The notes: generated by a model from the sequence alone, not told the origin. Numbered from the stretch's first letter, positions 52,581 through 61,742 are shown. The stretch: 64,000 nucleotides of DNA from Snuella lapsa (GCF_039539345.1 NZ_BAABCY010000019.1:1-64000), one strand, 5' to 3'. Program-made: numbers and translations.

Positions 52581-52649
52581 TTTTTTTATATTTTTATGTT
52601 CGCCTTAAGTGTATATTATTATTTTGAAATTGACTAATTCTATAAATAA

Positions 52650-55457
52650 ATGAAAACTATTCTCCCCATTTTAACATTATTTTTTAGCACATTTTGCTTT
52701 TCCCAGACCTCTGTAACTGGCTCTGTTATAGACGATAATAACCAACCGATTCCAGGTGTTAATATTGTTATAGTTGGTACTTCAACAGGTACTGTTTCAG
52801 ATTTTGACGGAAACTTTAGCTTGACAACAAATGAAACACCTCCCTTTTCGATTCAGGCAAGTAGTGTTGGATTTGAAACTGTAATTCAAGAAGTAACAGC
52901 AAATAATCAAACTGTAAACTTCGTATTAAATGAAGGCAACAAACTAGACGAAATTGTTATTTCGGCTTCTAGATCACCCGAAAGTGTTAGGGAATCTCCT
53001 GTAACTATTGAACGATTCGATTTAAAAGACATCAAATTTGCTTCCTCTCCAAATTTCTATACTAGTTTAGAGAATTTAAAAGGTGTAGATGTTCATCAAG
53101 GCAGTTTAACCTTTAACTCTGTAAACACACGCGGATTTGCTACCTATGCCAACACACGTTTTGTTCAATTAGTAGACGGAATGGATAATGCTCTACCGGG
53201 ATTAAACTTTGCTTTAGGTAACATTCTTGGCCTTAGCGAACTTGATATTAACAGTGTTGAAATATTACCAGGGGCATCTTCGGCTCTGTATGGAGCAAAC
53301 GCTTTTAATGGCATACTATTTATGACCAGCAAAAATCCTTTCGATTACCACGGTGTAAGCGCCTACTACAAAACAGGATTGACCGTGCAGGATGAAGCAG
53401 GAGACAATCAGTTTCATGATTTTGGTATTCGAGCAGCACATGTTTTTAGTGATAAGTTTGCCGCAAAAGCTTCATTCTCCTATATGAGAGGTACCGATTG
53501 GTATGCTTCAGACGACAACCAATATAATTTGGGACCTGTTGGAACTGCAGACGCTATACTTCCTTTTAGGTCGGGACCAGCTCATGACGGACTAAACATA
53601 TATGGTGATGAAGTATCTCTAGCAGCCAATGGACTAAACTTGAACCAAGTAGCCCAACAATTGGAAGCTGGCGGCATACTACCTCCAGGTGCCAGTATGT
53701 TAGTTCCTGAAGTTAATGTTGCCCGCACTGGGTACAGAGAATCCGATTTAACAGACTATAAGGCAGAAAGTATAAAAGCGTATTTCACCCTAAACTACAG
53801 GCCTTTTGGTGACAATACTGAAATTGTGCTAAGCTCAAAAATAGGCAAAGGTTCTTCTATTTACCAAGGCTCTAACAGATATGCCATCAAGGATTTTGAT
53901 TTACAGCAGCACAAATTAGAATTTAAGGGTGATAACTTTTTTTTAAGAGGCTACACAACAATCGAAAACGCAGGCGATTCATACGATATGCGTTTTACAG
54001 GGATTAACATGAACAAAGTTGGAGCCACACAGTGGTTTGGAGCTTATGCTGCAGCCTATGCACAAGGAGCAGGACAAATACTGGCCGGAGGGGGAAACCC
54101 AAATGACCCCGTCACACAATCTCAGATACATGATGGCGCTAGGACTTTTGCAGATGCTAACTTTACACCACAGCCAGGAAGTCCTGAGTTTAAAGCCCTT
54201 TTTAACAAGGTTACTTCTGACCCCGATGTGACTACTGGATCGAAATTAGTCGATAATACCAAAATGCATATTGGAGAAGGAAATTACAACTTTAAAGACC
54301 TGTTGAACAACGTAATCGATTTGCAAATTGGAGGTTCCTACAGAGAATATTCGCTAAACTCCAGCGGTAGTGTTTTTACCGATTATGATGGCTCTATAGA
54401 TTACCACGAATATGGTGCTTATATTCAAGGTATAAAAAAATTAATGGACGATCGTTTAAAAATAACGGCTTCACTTCGTCTTGACAAAAATGAATTTTTT
54501 GACCCAAGGCATTCACCAAGACTTTCTTTAGGTTATTCGGCCGGAGAGAACAAAGAACATAATTTTAGAGCTTCCTTTCAAACAGGTTTTAGAAACCCAC
54601 ATACGCAAGCTCTGTTTATTGGCTTTGATGTAAGCAGGGCTATCCTAGTAGGTGCCGCACCAGACAATTTAGACAGGGATTTACCCAATACAGATTTAAC
54701 AGGAAGAGATGCCTACTTTAATTCTTATACCCTTTCTTCAGTACAGGCTTTCCAAGCTAGTGGCGGCACAACACAGTTAATGCCCGTTCAAGGCACTGGC
54801 ATAACGCCGCTAGTTGAACAAGAAAAAGTTACTGCATTTGATGTTGGCTATCGTGGCAAGCTAGGAATTTTCACTGTAGACTTCAATGCCTACTATAGCA
54901 CCTATAACAACTTTATAGCTGAAAAACTTGTAGTTACTCCAAAAACAGGGTCTGTAAGTGATATGACTGGTGTACTTGATGTTGCTGGAGGAAATGTTCA
55001 AATTTTCAATGTATTTACAAACTCATCAGCAGACGTTAATTCTTATGGGGGTGTTGTTGGTCTTTCAACAAAAATAGCTAAAGACTATAATTTTGGAGTT
55101 AATTATACTTATGCCAAATTAGATTTCGACCAATCATCAGATCCAGATTTCAGCGCTGGTTTCAATACGCCAGAACACAAAATAAAGGTATCCTTAGGAA
55201 ATCCCCAACTATTCAAAAATTTTGGTTTTAACATTAATGCACGTTGGAGTGATGAATATTTATGGCAAGCAAGTATTGCTAACGCTGTTATACCCTCGAG
55301 AACAGTTGTTGATGCCCAAATAAACTATACAATACCATCTATGAAATCGGTATTTAAAATTGGAGGCACTAATTTAGGAGGAAAAGAATTTCAAAGTGCA
55401 GTAGGTTCGCCTTTTATTGGCTCCCAATATTTTATTTCCTGGACGATCAACAATTAA
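52650..55457 (+). CDS. TonB-dependent receptor
   Basis: A 935-residue outer-membrane transporter with a signal peptide (1-20, ending CFSQ), a CarboxypepD_reg-like domain (about 22-105, SVTGSVIDDNNQPIPGVNI), a plug (about 115-230, LDEIVISASRSPESVRESPVTIER and EILPGASSALYGANAFNGIL) and a barrel to the end (YFISWTINN). A TonB-box-like segment lies near LDEIVISASR. No SusD, DUF5689 or other substrate-binding partner is adjacent, so the ligand is not predictable. It stands alone between glmS and atpD, with its own promoter region. Confidence 0.92.
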   Translation: MKTILPILTLFFSTFCFSQTSVTGSVIDDNNQPIPGVNIVIVGTSTGTVSDFDGNFSLTTNETPPFSIQASSVGFETVIQEVTANNQTVNFVLNEGNKLDEIVISASRSPESVRESPVTIERFDLKDIKFASSPNFYTSLENLKGVDVHQGSLTFNSVNTRGFATYANTRFVQLVDGMDNALPGLNFALGNILGLSELDINSVEILPGASSALYGANAFNGILFMTSKNPFDYHGVSAYYKTGLTVQDEAGDNQFHDFGIRAAHVFSDKFAAKASFSYMRGTDWYASDDNQYNLGPVGTADAILPFRSGPAHDGLNIYGDEVSLAANGLNLNQVAQQLEAGGILPPGASMLVPEVNVARTGYRESDLTDYKAESIKAYFTLNYRPFGDNTEIVLSSKIGKGSSIYQGSNRYAIKDFDLQQHKLEFKGDNFFLRGYTTIENAGDSYDMRFTGINMNKVGATQWFGAYAAAYAQGAGQILAGGGNPNDPVTQSQIHDGARTFADANFTPQPGSPEFKALFNKVTSDPDVTTGSKLVDNTKMHIGEGNYNFKDLLNNVIDLQIGGSYREYSLNSSGSVFTDYDGSIDYHEYGAYIQGIKKLMDDRLKITASLRLDKNEFFDPRHSPRLSLGYSAGENKEHNFRASFQTGFRNPHTQALFIGFDVSRAILVGAAPDNLDRDLPNTDLTGRDAYFNSYTLSSVQAFQASGGTTQLMPVQGTGITPLVEQEKVTAFDVGYRGKLGIFTVDFNAYYSTYNNFIAEKLVVTPKTGSVSDMTGVLDVAGGNVQIFNVFTNSSADVNSYGGVVGLSTKIAKDYNFGVNYTYAKLDFDQSSDPDFSAGFNTPEHKIKVSLGNPQLFKNFGFNINARWSDEYLWQASIANAVIPSRTVVDAQINYTIPSMKSVFKIGGTNLGGKEFQSAVGSPFIGSQYFISWTINN

Positions 55458-55501
55458 CTTAATTTCTCTATTTAGTATACCTTTAAATAACAATCATAAA
55501 A

Positions 55502-55527
55502 CACCTTGAAATTCAAGGTGGTTTTTT
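55502..55527 (+). terminator. Intrinsic terminator of the TonB receptor gene
   Basis: CACCTTG at 55502-55508 pairs with CAAGGTG at 55514-55520 across a five-base loop (up to 9 bp if the loop bases pair), followed by GTTTTTT. It lies 45 bases after the receptor stop. Confidence 0.85.
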
Positions 55528-55552
55528 ATATCAAAAAAGCTTTAAAAACAAC

Positions 55553-55582
55553 TTTCTTTTTAAATTAAAAAATATATCTTTG
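55553..55582 (+). promoter_or_regulatory. Promoter of atpDC
   Basis: TTTC at 55553-55556 and TATCTTTG at 55575-55582 are 18 bases apart, a good Bacteroidota promoter. It gives an atpD leader of about 55 bases and lies just after the receptor terminator. Confidence 0.7.
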
Positions 55583-55642
55583 CACGCGAAAACCAAAACT
55601 GTTTTCGTACAATTAAATTGCATAATATTAAACACATAAGTA

Positions 55643-57151
55643 ATGTCTAAAGTTACAGGTAAAGTTGCACAAATAGTAGGTCCGGTTATCGATGTTGAAT
55701 TCGGTTCTGGTTCTGAACTTCCAAAAATTTACGATTCATTAGAAATTAAAAGACCTGACGGTTCTGTTTTAGTACTAGAAGTACAATCTCATATTGGTGA
55801 GGATACTGTTCGTACTATTGCTATGGATTCATCTGATGGTTTAAGTAGAGGTACCGAAGTTACTGCAACTGGTGCGCCAATACAAATGCCAATTGGAGAT
55901 GATGTTTATGGTCGTTTGTTTAATGTTATTGGAGATGCAATTGATGGTCTTGGTAACTTACCAAAAACTGGAGAAGCAGGTCTGCCAATTCACCGTCAAG
56001 CTCCAAAATTTGAAGAATTATCAACGTCAACTGAAGTTTTATTTACAGGTATTAAAGTAATCGACCTTATTGAACCTTACGCAAAAGGAGGTAAGATTGG
56101 ATTATTTGGTGGTGCTGGTGTAGGTAAAACAGTATTAATTCAGGAGTTGATTAACAATATTGCTAAAGGTCACGGTGGTTTATCTGTATTTGCAGGTGTT
56201 GGAGAAAGAACTCGTGAAGGAAATGACCTTTTAAGAGAAATGTTAGAGTCTGGTATTATTAGATATGGTGATGACTTTATGCACTCTATGGAAGAAGGTG
56301 GTTGGGATTTATCTAAAGTTGATAAATCTAAGATGAAAGAATCGAAAGCTACTTTCGTATTCGGACAGATGAATGAGCCTCCGGGAGCACGTGCACGTGT
56401 AGCCTTATCTGGTTTAACTATTGCTGAATATTTCCGTGATGGCGCTGGAGACGGACAAGGAAAAGATGTACTTTTCTTCGTAGATAACATTTTCCGTTTT
56501 ACACAAGCTGGATCTGAGGTATCGGCATTATTAGGTCGTATGCCTTCTGCGGTAGGATACCAACCTACGCTAGCGACAGAGATGGGTGCGATGCAAGAAC
56601 GTATTACTTCTACCAAGAAAGGTTCGATTACATCTGTACAAGCGGTTTACGTACCTGCGGATGACTTAACAGACCCTGCGCCAGCAACAACGTTTGCCCA
56701 CTTAGATGCAACAACAGTATTATCGCGTAAGATTGCCGAGCTTGGTATTTACCCTGCGGTAGATCCGTTAGATTCTACCTCTCGTATTTTAACTGCTGAC
56801 ATCTTAGGAAATGAACATTACGATTGTGCACAACGCGTAAAAGAGTTATTGCAACGTTATAAAGAATTACAAGATATTATTGCCATCCTTGGTATGGAAG
56901 AACTTTCTGAAGAGGACAAAATGGCTGTAGGTCGTGCTAGACGTGTACAACGTTTCTTATCACAACCTTTTCACGTTGCTGAGCAGTTTACAGGTATACC
57001 AGGAGTATTGGTAGACATTAAAGAAACGATAAAAGGATTTAACATGATTATGGATGGTGAATTAGATCACTTACCAGAAGCAGCGTTTAACCTTAAAGGA
57101 ACTATCGAAGAAGCTATTGAAGCTGGAGAAAAAATGTTAGCTGAAGCTTAA
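55643..57151 (+). CDS. atpD: ATP synthase F1 beta subunit
   Basis: A 502-residue catalytic subunit of F1Fo-ATP synthase. Walker A is GGAGVGKT at 156-163, GERTREGNDL and Walker B-type VLFFVDNIFRFTQAGSEVSALLGR are complete, and a DELSEED-like motif occurs near EELSEEDKM. Length is slightly greater than E. coli (460) through small insertions, including MHSMEEGGWDLSKVDKSKM near residue 210-230, as in other Bacteroidota. atpD and atpC stand alone here; the other subunit genes are elsewhere, a known arrangement in the phylum. Confidence 0.98.
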   Translation: MSKVTGKVAQIVGPVIDVEFGSGSELPKIYDSLEIKRPDGSVLVLEVQSHIGEDTVRTIAMDSSDGLSRGTEVTATGAPIQMPIGDDVYGRLFNVIGDAIDGLGNLPKTGEAGLPIHRQAPKFEELSTSTEVLFTGIKVIDLIEPYAKGGKIGLFGGAGVGKTVLIQELINNIAKGHGGLSVFAGVGERTREGNDLLREMLESGIIRYGDDFMHSMEEGGWDLSKVDKSKMKESKATFVFGQMNEPPGARARVALSGLTIAEYFRDGAGDGQGKDVLFFVDNIFRFTQAGSEVSALLGRMPSAVGYQPTLATEMGAMQERITSTKKGSITSVQAVYVPADDLTDPAPATTFAHLDATTVLSRKIAELGIYPAVDPLDSTSRILTADILGNEHYDCAQRVKELLQRYKELQDIIAILGMEELSEEDKMAVGRARRVQRFLSQPFHVAEQFTGIPGVLVDIKETIKGFNMIMDGELDHLPEAAFNLKGTIEEAIEAGEKMLAEA

Positions 57152-57160
57152 AATAGTATA

Positions 57161-57186
57161 CAGTTTGCAGTAGCAGTTTGCAGTAA
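57161..57186 (+). repeat. Tandem 13-bp repeat between atpD and atpC
   Basis: CAGTTTGCAGTAG (57161-57173) is followed directly by CAGTTTGCAGTAA (57174-57186), differing in the last base. A further ACTGATACTGAATACT-type repeated segment follows. The 77-base atpD-atpC gap holds nothing else. No function is evident. Confidence 0.6.
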
Positions 57187-57228
57187 TGCAACTGTGTACT
57201 GATACTGAATACTTAATACTGATAAAAT

Positions 57229-57522
57229 ATGTATTTAGAAATTGTATCACCGGAAGCAACTTTATTTAGCTCAGAAGTAGACTCTGTGGTTGTACCTGGA
57301 GTTAATGGCGAGTTTGAAATGTTAAAAAATCACGCTCCCATTGTTTCTCTTTTAAAATCAGGAACAATTAAAATAAAAACGCATAGTCAAAGTCATTTGG
57401 AATTTGACGATTTGCATGCAAGATTGGTTCCCCATAATGATGACAAGAAGATTTTGACGGTTAAGATTGATTCTGGTACTATAGAGATGAAAGACAATAA
57501 AGTTATTGTTTTAGCCGACTAA
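57229..57522 (+). CDS. atpC: ATP synthase F1 epsilon subunit, short form
   Basis: A 97-residue epsilon subunit. It keeps the N-terminal beta-sandwich (MYLEIVSPEATLFSSEVDSVVVPGVNGEFEMLKNHAPIVSLLKSG) that joins the gamma stalk, but ends before the two C-terminal helices present in the about 140-residue E. coli protein. That helical part is the ATP-hydrolysis brake in other bacteria, so regulation must differ. The short form is common in Bacteroidota. It is 77 bases downstream of atpD. Confidence 0.93.
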   Translation: MYLEIVSPEATLFSSEVDSVVVPGVNGEFEMLKNHAPIVSLLKSGTIKIKTHSQSHLEFDDLHARLVPHNDDKKILTVKIDSGTIEMKDNKVIVLAD

Positions 57523-57544
57523 AAACTTTAAGCTTAGAATATAT

Positions 57545-57578
57545 AAAATCGTCTAGAAGTAACTTTCTAGACGATTTT
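57545..57578 (+). terminator. Intrinsic terminator of atpDC
   Basis: A 14-bp perfect stem: AAAATCGTCTAGAA at 57545-57558 and TTCTAGACGATTTT at 57565-57578, with a six-base loop and a following T-run (CTTTTTTT). It lies between atpC and the convergent LytTR regulator gene and may serve both. Confidence 0.92.
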
Positions 57579-57603
57579 CTTTTTTTGGCCACCCAGACTT
57601 TTT

Positions 57604-58284
57604 TCACATCAAGTTTAACCGTTGAAAAAACACCTCTTTATAACGGTTACCAATAGCAATCTTATGGTTATTGATATACACATGGTTGTTTTCAATTTTA
57701 TTAATTTCAGAAATATTAACCATATAGGATTGATGCACTCTTACAAACTGTGATGCCGGTAATTTAGCAACTAACTCCGTAAAGGTCATACGAGGTGAAA
57801 ACACCTTATCTTTAGTAGTAATATCTAAATAATTACCAGCCCCTTTAACAAACAAAATAGCTTTAAACTCAACTTTTATGTTTTTAAAGCCATCTTTAAT
57901 AAAAAAGAATGGATTGTGTTGTTTTAAACTTGCTAAGCGTTCTTCTACTTTATGGATTGCTATTTGAAAACGATCAAATTCAAATGGCTTTAACAGATAA
58001 TCAACCGCATTGTAAGCATAGCTATCCACAGCAAACTTACTATAGGCTGTGGTAAAGATAATCTGGGGCTTAAATTGTAATCCATCCAGTAATTCCAAAC
58101 CAGACACGTGCGGCATATTGATGTCCAGAAACATTAGGTCGACGGGGTTCTGCTTTAAAAAGCCCAAAGCATCCTGCGCATTATAAAAATGGGCAATAAG
58201 CTCTAAACCATCTACTTTAGAAACATGATGTTGAATAACCTGTATGGCTTTGGGTTCGTCGTCTATGGCAATGGCTGTTATCAT
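57604..58284 (-). CDS. LytTR-family response regulator
   Basis: A 226-residue DNA-binding response regulator. The receiver domain (1-about 115) has D8-D9 and the phospho-acceptor D54 (MFLDINMP); the LytTR DNA-binding domain (about 125-226) ends with YKEVFFQRLN. The ATG at 58284 is preferred; an earlier in-frame ATG at 58302 lies within a dispersed repeat and would add MTNEQL. It is the partner of the LytS-type kinase at 58408, separated from it by that repeat. It probably controls genes nearby, perhaps the TlpA-like pair upstream. Confidence 0.93.
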   Translation of the reverse strand: MITAIAIDDEPKAIQVIQHHVSKVDGLELIAHFYNAQDALGFLKQNPVDLMFLDINMPHVSGLELLDGLQFKPQIIFTTAYSKFAVDSYAYNAVDYLLKPFEFDRFQIAIHKVEERLASLKQHNPFFFIKDGFKNIKVEFKAILFVKGAGNYLDITTKDKVFSPRMTFTELVAKLPASQFVRVHQSYMVNISEINKIENNHVYINNHKIAIGNRYKEVFFQRLNLM

Positions 58285-58297
58285 TAATTGTTCATTT

Positions 58298-58387
58298 GTC
58301 ATCGCGATGAGGAACGACGTGGCAATATCTTGGTTATGGGTTTCAAAACTAACAGATTACTTCGTTGCTTCGCTCCTCGTAATGACG
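58298..58387. repeat. Dispersed imperfect inverted repeat (MITE/REP-like)
   Basis: About 90 bases with imperfect terminal inverted repeats: GTCATCGCGATGAGGAACG at the left and, inverted at the right end, CGTCATTACGAGGAGCGAAG. The interior differs between arms. Elements of this type (GTCATT-C/A-CGAGGAGCGAAG-like ends) are scattered in many bacterial genomes and look like non-autonomous mobile elements or REP-like sequences. It sits in the gap between the LytTR regulator and kinase genes and contributes a spurious extra N-terminus to the regulator frame. Confidence 0.75.
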
Positions 58388-58407
58388 TTTATATTTTTGG
58401 TTAAACA

Positions 58408-59796
58408 TTATTTTGTTTTAATACTAATGCTCACAGAAAATATATTATTCTCTTTAAGCACTTCTAAAGTATGCTTTTTGGGATAGACCAACTCTAGGCG
58501 TTGCCTGGCATTTGCAATACCAATGCCAAACCCCTGCTCTTTATAGTAGGTTTTAAAAGCCTCATTATAACTGTTTACACATTCAAAACTAATGGTATTA
58601 CCATTACAAACAACCGATACTTTTAAAGAAGATGGTGCCGATGGGTCTATGCCATACTTAAAAGCATTCTCCACAAAGGGAATAAGTAACCCCGGACTTA
58701 TACTATGCCGTTCAATATTGGTAAATTGGGTCTCTATTTGCGGCTCTACGGCACAACGCAACTTTTGAATAGCAATATAATCTTTTAAATAGCTTATTTC
58801 ATGATCCAACGGAATAAAATCTTTGTTTATATCTTCCTGCATATAGCGGATAAGACTCGCTAATTTAGCAGTACTCTCGGCAGTTCTATCTGCCTTTTCC
58901 TCAAGCGCTGTGGCGTACAAGGTATTTAAAGTGTTAAACAAAAAATGAGGGTTAACCTGCGATTTTAGGAGTTGAAGTTCAGAATCTTTGGCGCCGAGTT
59001 TTAAAGCGAAGAGTTTTTCTTTGGATATGATTTTTATTCGGAAGTAGCCGTAGATGAACGATAAGAAAAGAATAAGCAATAAACTACCTGCTAAAAAAAA
59101 CAAGAACTGTACAATATCTTCACTAGTGTTAAAGTGTAAAGGATGATTAAGGCAAGCGTAAACGGAAACCAAATAAAATACTGATAACAATAGTAATGTC
59201 CCATAATACTTTTGCTTATCATATTTTGTAAGCAATGACACAGCATAAAAAGCATGAAAATAAAAAACAGCAATTACAATTAAAAAAACCAAAGCTGCCT
59301 GCGGCTGCCCTTCAGAAATTATAAAAACCAATAAAAATCCAACAACTATAAAGTTTACAAAAAACTCCAAGAAATTTAGTTTGCCTTTTTTATCTAAAAA
59401 AAGGGCAGTATATAAGTAGTTTGTAAAAACTAATACAATGATTGGTACAATTATTATAACCAAAAAAACAATCATGTTTTGGCTGTAACGAACATAATCT
59501 CTGGCAAGTTCGTCTTTAAAATTAAATATTTCAAAAATTATAAAAGCAAGCAAACATCCTATACACCAAAACCTATATGTGGTGATTTGTTTATTAAAGT
59601 ATTTAGGCAACAAAACGATAGAGTGAATAAAAAATACCGTAGCAGCAGCCAAAATTAAGTAACTGATTTTCCTAGAAATAGTCGTGTAGAAAACAGGGAA
59701 ATCAGGTGTTGCGAAAACAATAGTGCAAGCAAAAACTACTAAAAAAGTAATATTCCACGTTATTTTTTTGGTATTATCTTGATAAAGTGTCATCAT
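58408..59796 (-). CDS. LytS/YehU-type sensor histidine kinase
   Basis: A 462-residue membrane sensor kinase of the His_kinase (PF06580) type. Seven or eight hydrophobic helices span about 14-255, followed by a short linker, the phospho-acceptor H284 in NPHFLFNTLN, and a HATPase domain (about 360-460) with PFVENAFKYG and GFGIGIANARQRL. It has no recognised extracellular sensor domain, so signals may be sensed in the membrane. Its start overlaps the 3' end of the preceding gene by 23 bases, indicating coupling, and the cognate LytTR regulator follows after a repeat. Confidence 0.93.
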   Translation of the reverse strand: MMTLYQDNTKKITWNITFLVVFACTIVFATPDFPVFYTTISRKISYLILAAATVFFIHSIVLLPKYFNKQITTYRFWCIGCLLAFIIFEIFNFKDELARDYVRYSQNMIVFLVIIIVPIIVLVFTNYLYTALFLDKKGKLNFLEFFVNFIVVGFLLVFIISEGQPQAALVFLIVIAVFYFHAFYAVSLLTKYDKQKYYGTLLLLSVFYLVSVYACLNHPLHFNTSEDIVQFLFFLAGSLLLILFLSFIYGYFRIKIISKEKLFALKLGAKDSELQLLKSQVNPHFLFNTLNTLYATALEEKADRTAESTAKLASLIRYMQEDINKDFIPLDHEISYLKDYIAIQKLRCAVEPQIETQFTNIERHSISPGLLIPFVENAFKYGIDPSAPSSLKVSVVCNGNTISFECVNSYNEAFKTYYKEQGFGIGIANARQRLELVYPKKHTLEVLKENNIFSVSISIKTK

Positions 59797-60532
59797 AATT
59801 TTCTTTGTTTAGAAGGATATCTAAATTCTTGTACAATGTTTCTTGTTCTAGAATAACAGCAGGGGCGTTATAATTTATATACTGCTCACCAGTATTTACG
59901 AGTATTCGGTATGGAAAAAACAGTTTAGCATCTTTGGCTTTTATATGTTCTCTAATGTCAGTTATTAATTTTGGGGAAGCTAAAAAATGATAGCCTTTAA
60001 TTTGATATTGTTGTATGGTTTTTTTCCACTTTCTTATATCATCTGCCTTTCTGTTAGAATCGGTGTTAGGATAATCTACAAATACAATTTTTACATTTTT
60101 GTCATTATAATTGTCATACAAACTATTTAATCCGGACACGTAATTTTCAAATTTGATTATGTCTTTTACTAAAGTAGTCTTTCCATTTGTAAGATGGTTT
60201 AGCTGAGCGGAATCCTTTTTTCGCTGCTGAAGATCCTTTTCGTTTTTTTCGGCTAATTTTAGGGTTAATTCCTCAATTCTCTTTTCATAGTCTTTGCGCC
60301 CAAACCAAACAGGTACATTTTTTAAAGGTTCCCAAACAGTTATGTATAAAATGCTGTTTTGTAGTTTGGGATGGTTGATAATTTGATCAAGTGAATTATA
60401 ATTAGAATAATCTTCAATTAATACAATATCATCAGTGCCATTAAATTTCACCTCATAGGGATAGGTAAGTGCATATCCAATAGCAGTAAAAAAGCTAATA
60501 ATTCCAATGATTTTTACTAGGTCTTTAATCAT
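59774..60532 (-). CDS. Cysteine-less thioredoxin-like protein
   Basis: A 252-residue membrane-anchored protein with one N-terminal helix (about 5-27). From about 60 it resembles the thioredoxin-like half of Bacteroidota TlpA-type proteins: ILYITVWEPLKNVPVW in the position of the usual WxxWCxxC stretch, KIVFVDYPNTDS, WKKTIQQYQIKGYHFLAS, and FPYRILVNTGEQYINYNAPAV before the last helix. There is no CxxC motif; the active-site cysteines are replaced. It would thus be a binding or structural domain rather than a reductase. A coiled coil (about 85-110) is inserted. It lies between the following kinase and a TlpA N-half-like gene. Confidence 0.65.
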   Translation of the reverse strand: MIKDLVKIIGIISFFTAIGYALTYPYEVKFNGTDDIVLIEDYSNYNSLDQIINHPKLQNSILYITVWEPLKNVPVWFGRKDYEKRIEELTLKLAEKNEKDLQQRKKDSAQLNHLTNGKTTLVKDIIKFENYVSGLNSLYDNYNDKNVKIVFVDYPNTDSNRKADDIRKWKKTIQQYQIKGYHFLASPKLITDIREHIKAKDAKLFFPYRILVNTGEQYINYNAPAVILEQETLYKNLDILLNKENYDDTLSR

Positions 60533-60543
60533 CTTTTTTAAAA

Positions 60544-61716
60544 TTATAAGTTGTATTTTTCTATGAGTTTATCATTCAATTCACCATTTGGATATTTCAA
60601 TATAGTTTTTAAAATCAATTCTTCAACAGCTTCTTCATTTTTAATAGTTTTTATCATTTCTTTTCTATTGGTTTGAGGCTGCAATAAATAATTTGTAATA
60701 AAATAGTAGACGGATTTTTCAGGAAAGTTTTTTATGGCAGTTCTAATTTTATTTATATCATATTCATAATACCTTTGGTAAGATTTATTCTTAATATTCA
60801 ATTTAAAATTTAAGTAAAGAGGTAAAAATTTATTGTAAGATTCACTTATTAATGTTTCAATATTGATGTTTTCATTATCAAACTCAATGATGTCCATTAT
60901 TTCTTGAGGAATTTCATTTGTATAAAAAACATTCATCTCTTTTTCTTTTGTTAGCATCAAAAATCTCAAAAACTCTTTTTTTATGCTAAATTCAATTTCG
61001 GCATAGATATAATTGTAAAATGTAGGAGAGAGCTTATTTTTATTTTTTTCTAACTCATCTAAAAAATTTCTTCTTATTTTTTTAAGACTAATAATAGCTT
61101 TATCTATAGGCAAAGTTTTATAAATATCTAATCTGTTGTCTATCTTGTTATCTAATGAAAAAGATTTTTGAAAATACTCATTTTGAAATGTATTCTCTCC
61201 TAAAAAACTAATACTTGTTTTTTGAGTGGCTTCTAATGTGTTATCTTTAGAAACTTCAACCCCTGTTTCTCTGTACTTTTTAGCCATCTGTGGAGTTAAT
61301 TTAGAGATACTCCAATTTCTTTCCAATTCTATGTTTAGTGTTCTGTTGGGTTCTAACAAAAAGGTTGTAGTTCCGTAAGTATAAAATTTTTCACATTGAT
61401 TATAAAAATATTGATCTGTTAAATTATTATAGAGTAAGTGTTCTTTATTTAGTTTGGCATTTTGCTCACTCATAAACAATTGGACAACAAAAGGCTTGTC
61501 TATATTTTTAAACTCAAAACTAAATGTACTGTCTTTAGAAACTATTTGATGCTTTAATTCACTTAAATGTGGCGAATGGAAAGGCATTGTTTGTAAGTAG
61601 ATTGTGTCTGTTGGCCAAAAATGTACTTTCCCTTTAATAGCAGTTATGCTTTCTTGGGCTGTAGCATTAATGGCCAATAAGATTAAAAGAAAAACATGTA
61701 ATAGTAATTGTTTCAT
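60544..61716 (-). CDS. Exported protein resembling the N-half of TlpA/DUF4369 reductases
   Basis: A 390-residue exported protein with a signal peptide (1-20, ending ATAQ). The start (ITAIKGKVHFWPTDTIYLQTMPF) resembles the DUF4369-like beta domain at the N-terminus of flavobacterial TlpA-family reductases, and the helical rest (about 150-390) resembles their middle region. The thioredoxin half is absent here, but the next gene, 11 bases downstream, resembles it without its cysteines. The best reading is a two-gene version of a TlpA-like protein. I did not find a confident family assignment. Confidence 0.6.
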   Translation of the reverse strand: MKQLLLHVFLLILLAINATAQESITAIKGKVHFWPTDTIYLQTMPFHSPHLSELKHQIVSKDSTFSFEFKNIDKPFVVQLFMSEQNAKLNKEHLLYNNLTDQYFYNQCEKFYTYGTTTFLLEPNRTLNIELERNWSISKLTPQMAKKYRETGVEVSKDNTLEATQKTSISFLGENTFQNEYFQKSFSLDNKIDNRLDIYKTLPIDKAIISLKKIRRNFLDELEKNKNKLSPTFYNYIYAEIEFSIKKEFLRFLMLTKEKEMNVFYTNEIPQEIMDIIEFDNENINIETLISESYNKFLPLYLNFKLNIKNKSYQRYYEYDINKIRTAIKNFPEKSVYYFITNYLLQPQTNRKEMIKTIKNEEAVEELILKTILKYPNGELNDKLIEKYNL

Positions 61717-61742
61717 AATATATGATTTAAATTTTCACACAT

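Noticed and set aside
56170..56616. 148-codon minus-strand frame inside atpD
   Set aside because: It is antisense to the conserved catalytic region of the ATP synthase beta subunit and reflects its codon bias.
58285..58302. Six-codon N-terminal extension of the LytTR regulator
   Set aside because: It reads into the dispersed inverted repeat; receivers of this family begin close to the acidic pair as from 58284.
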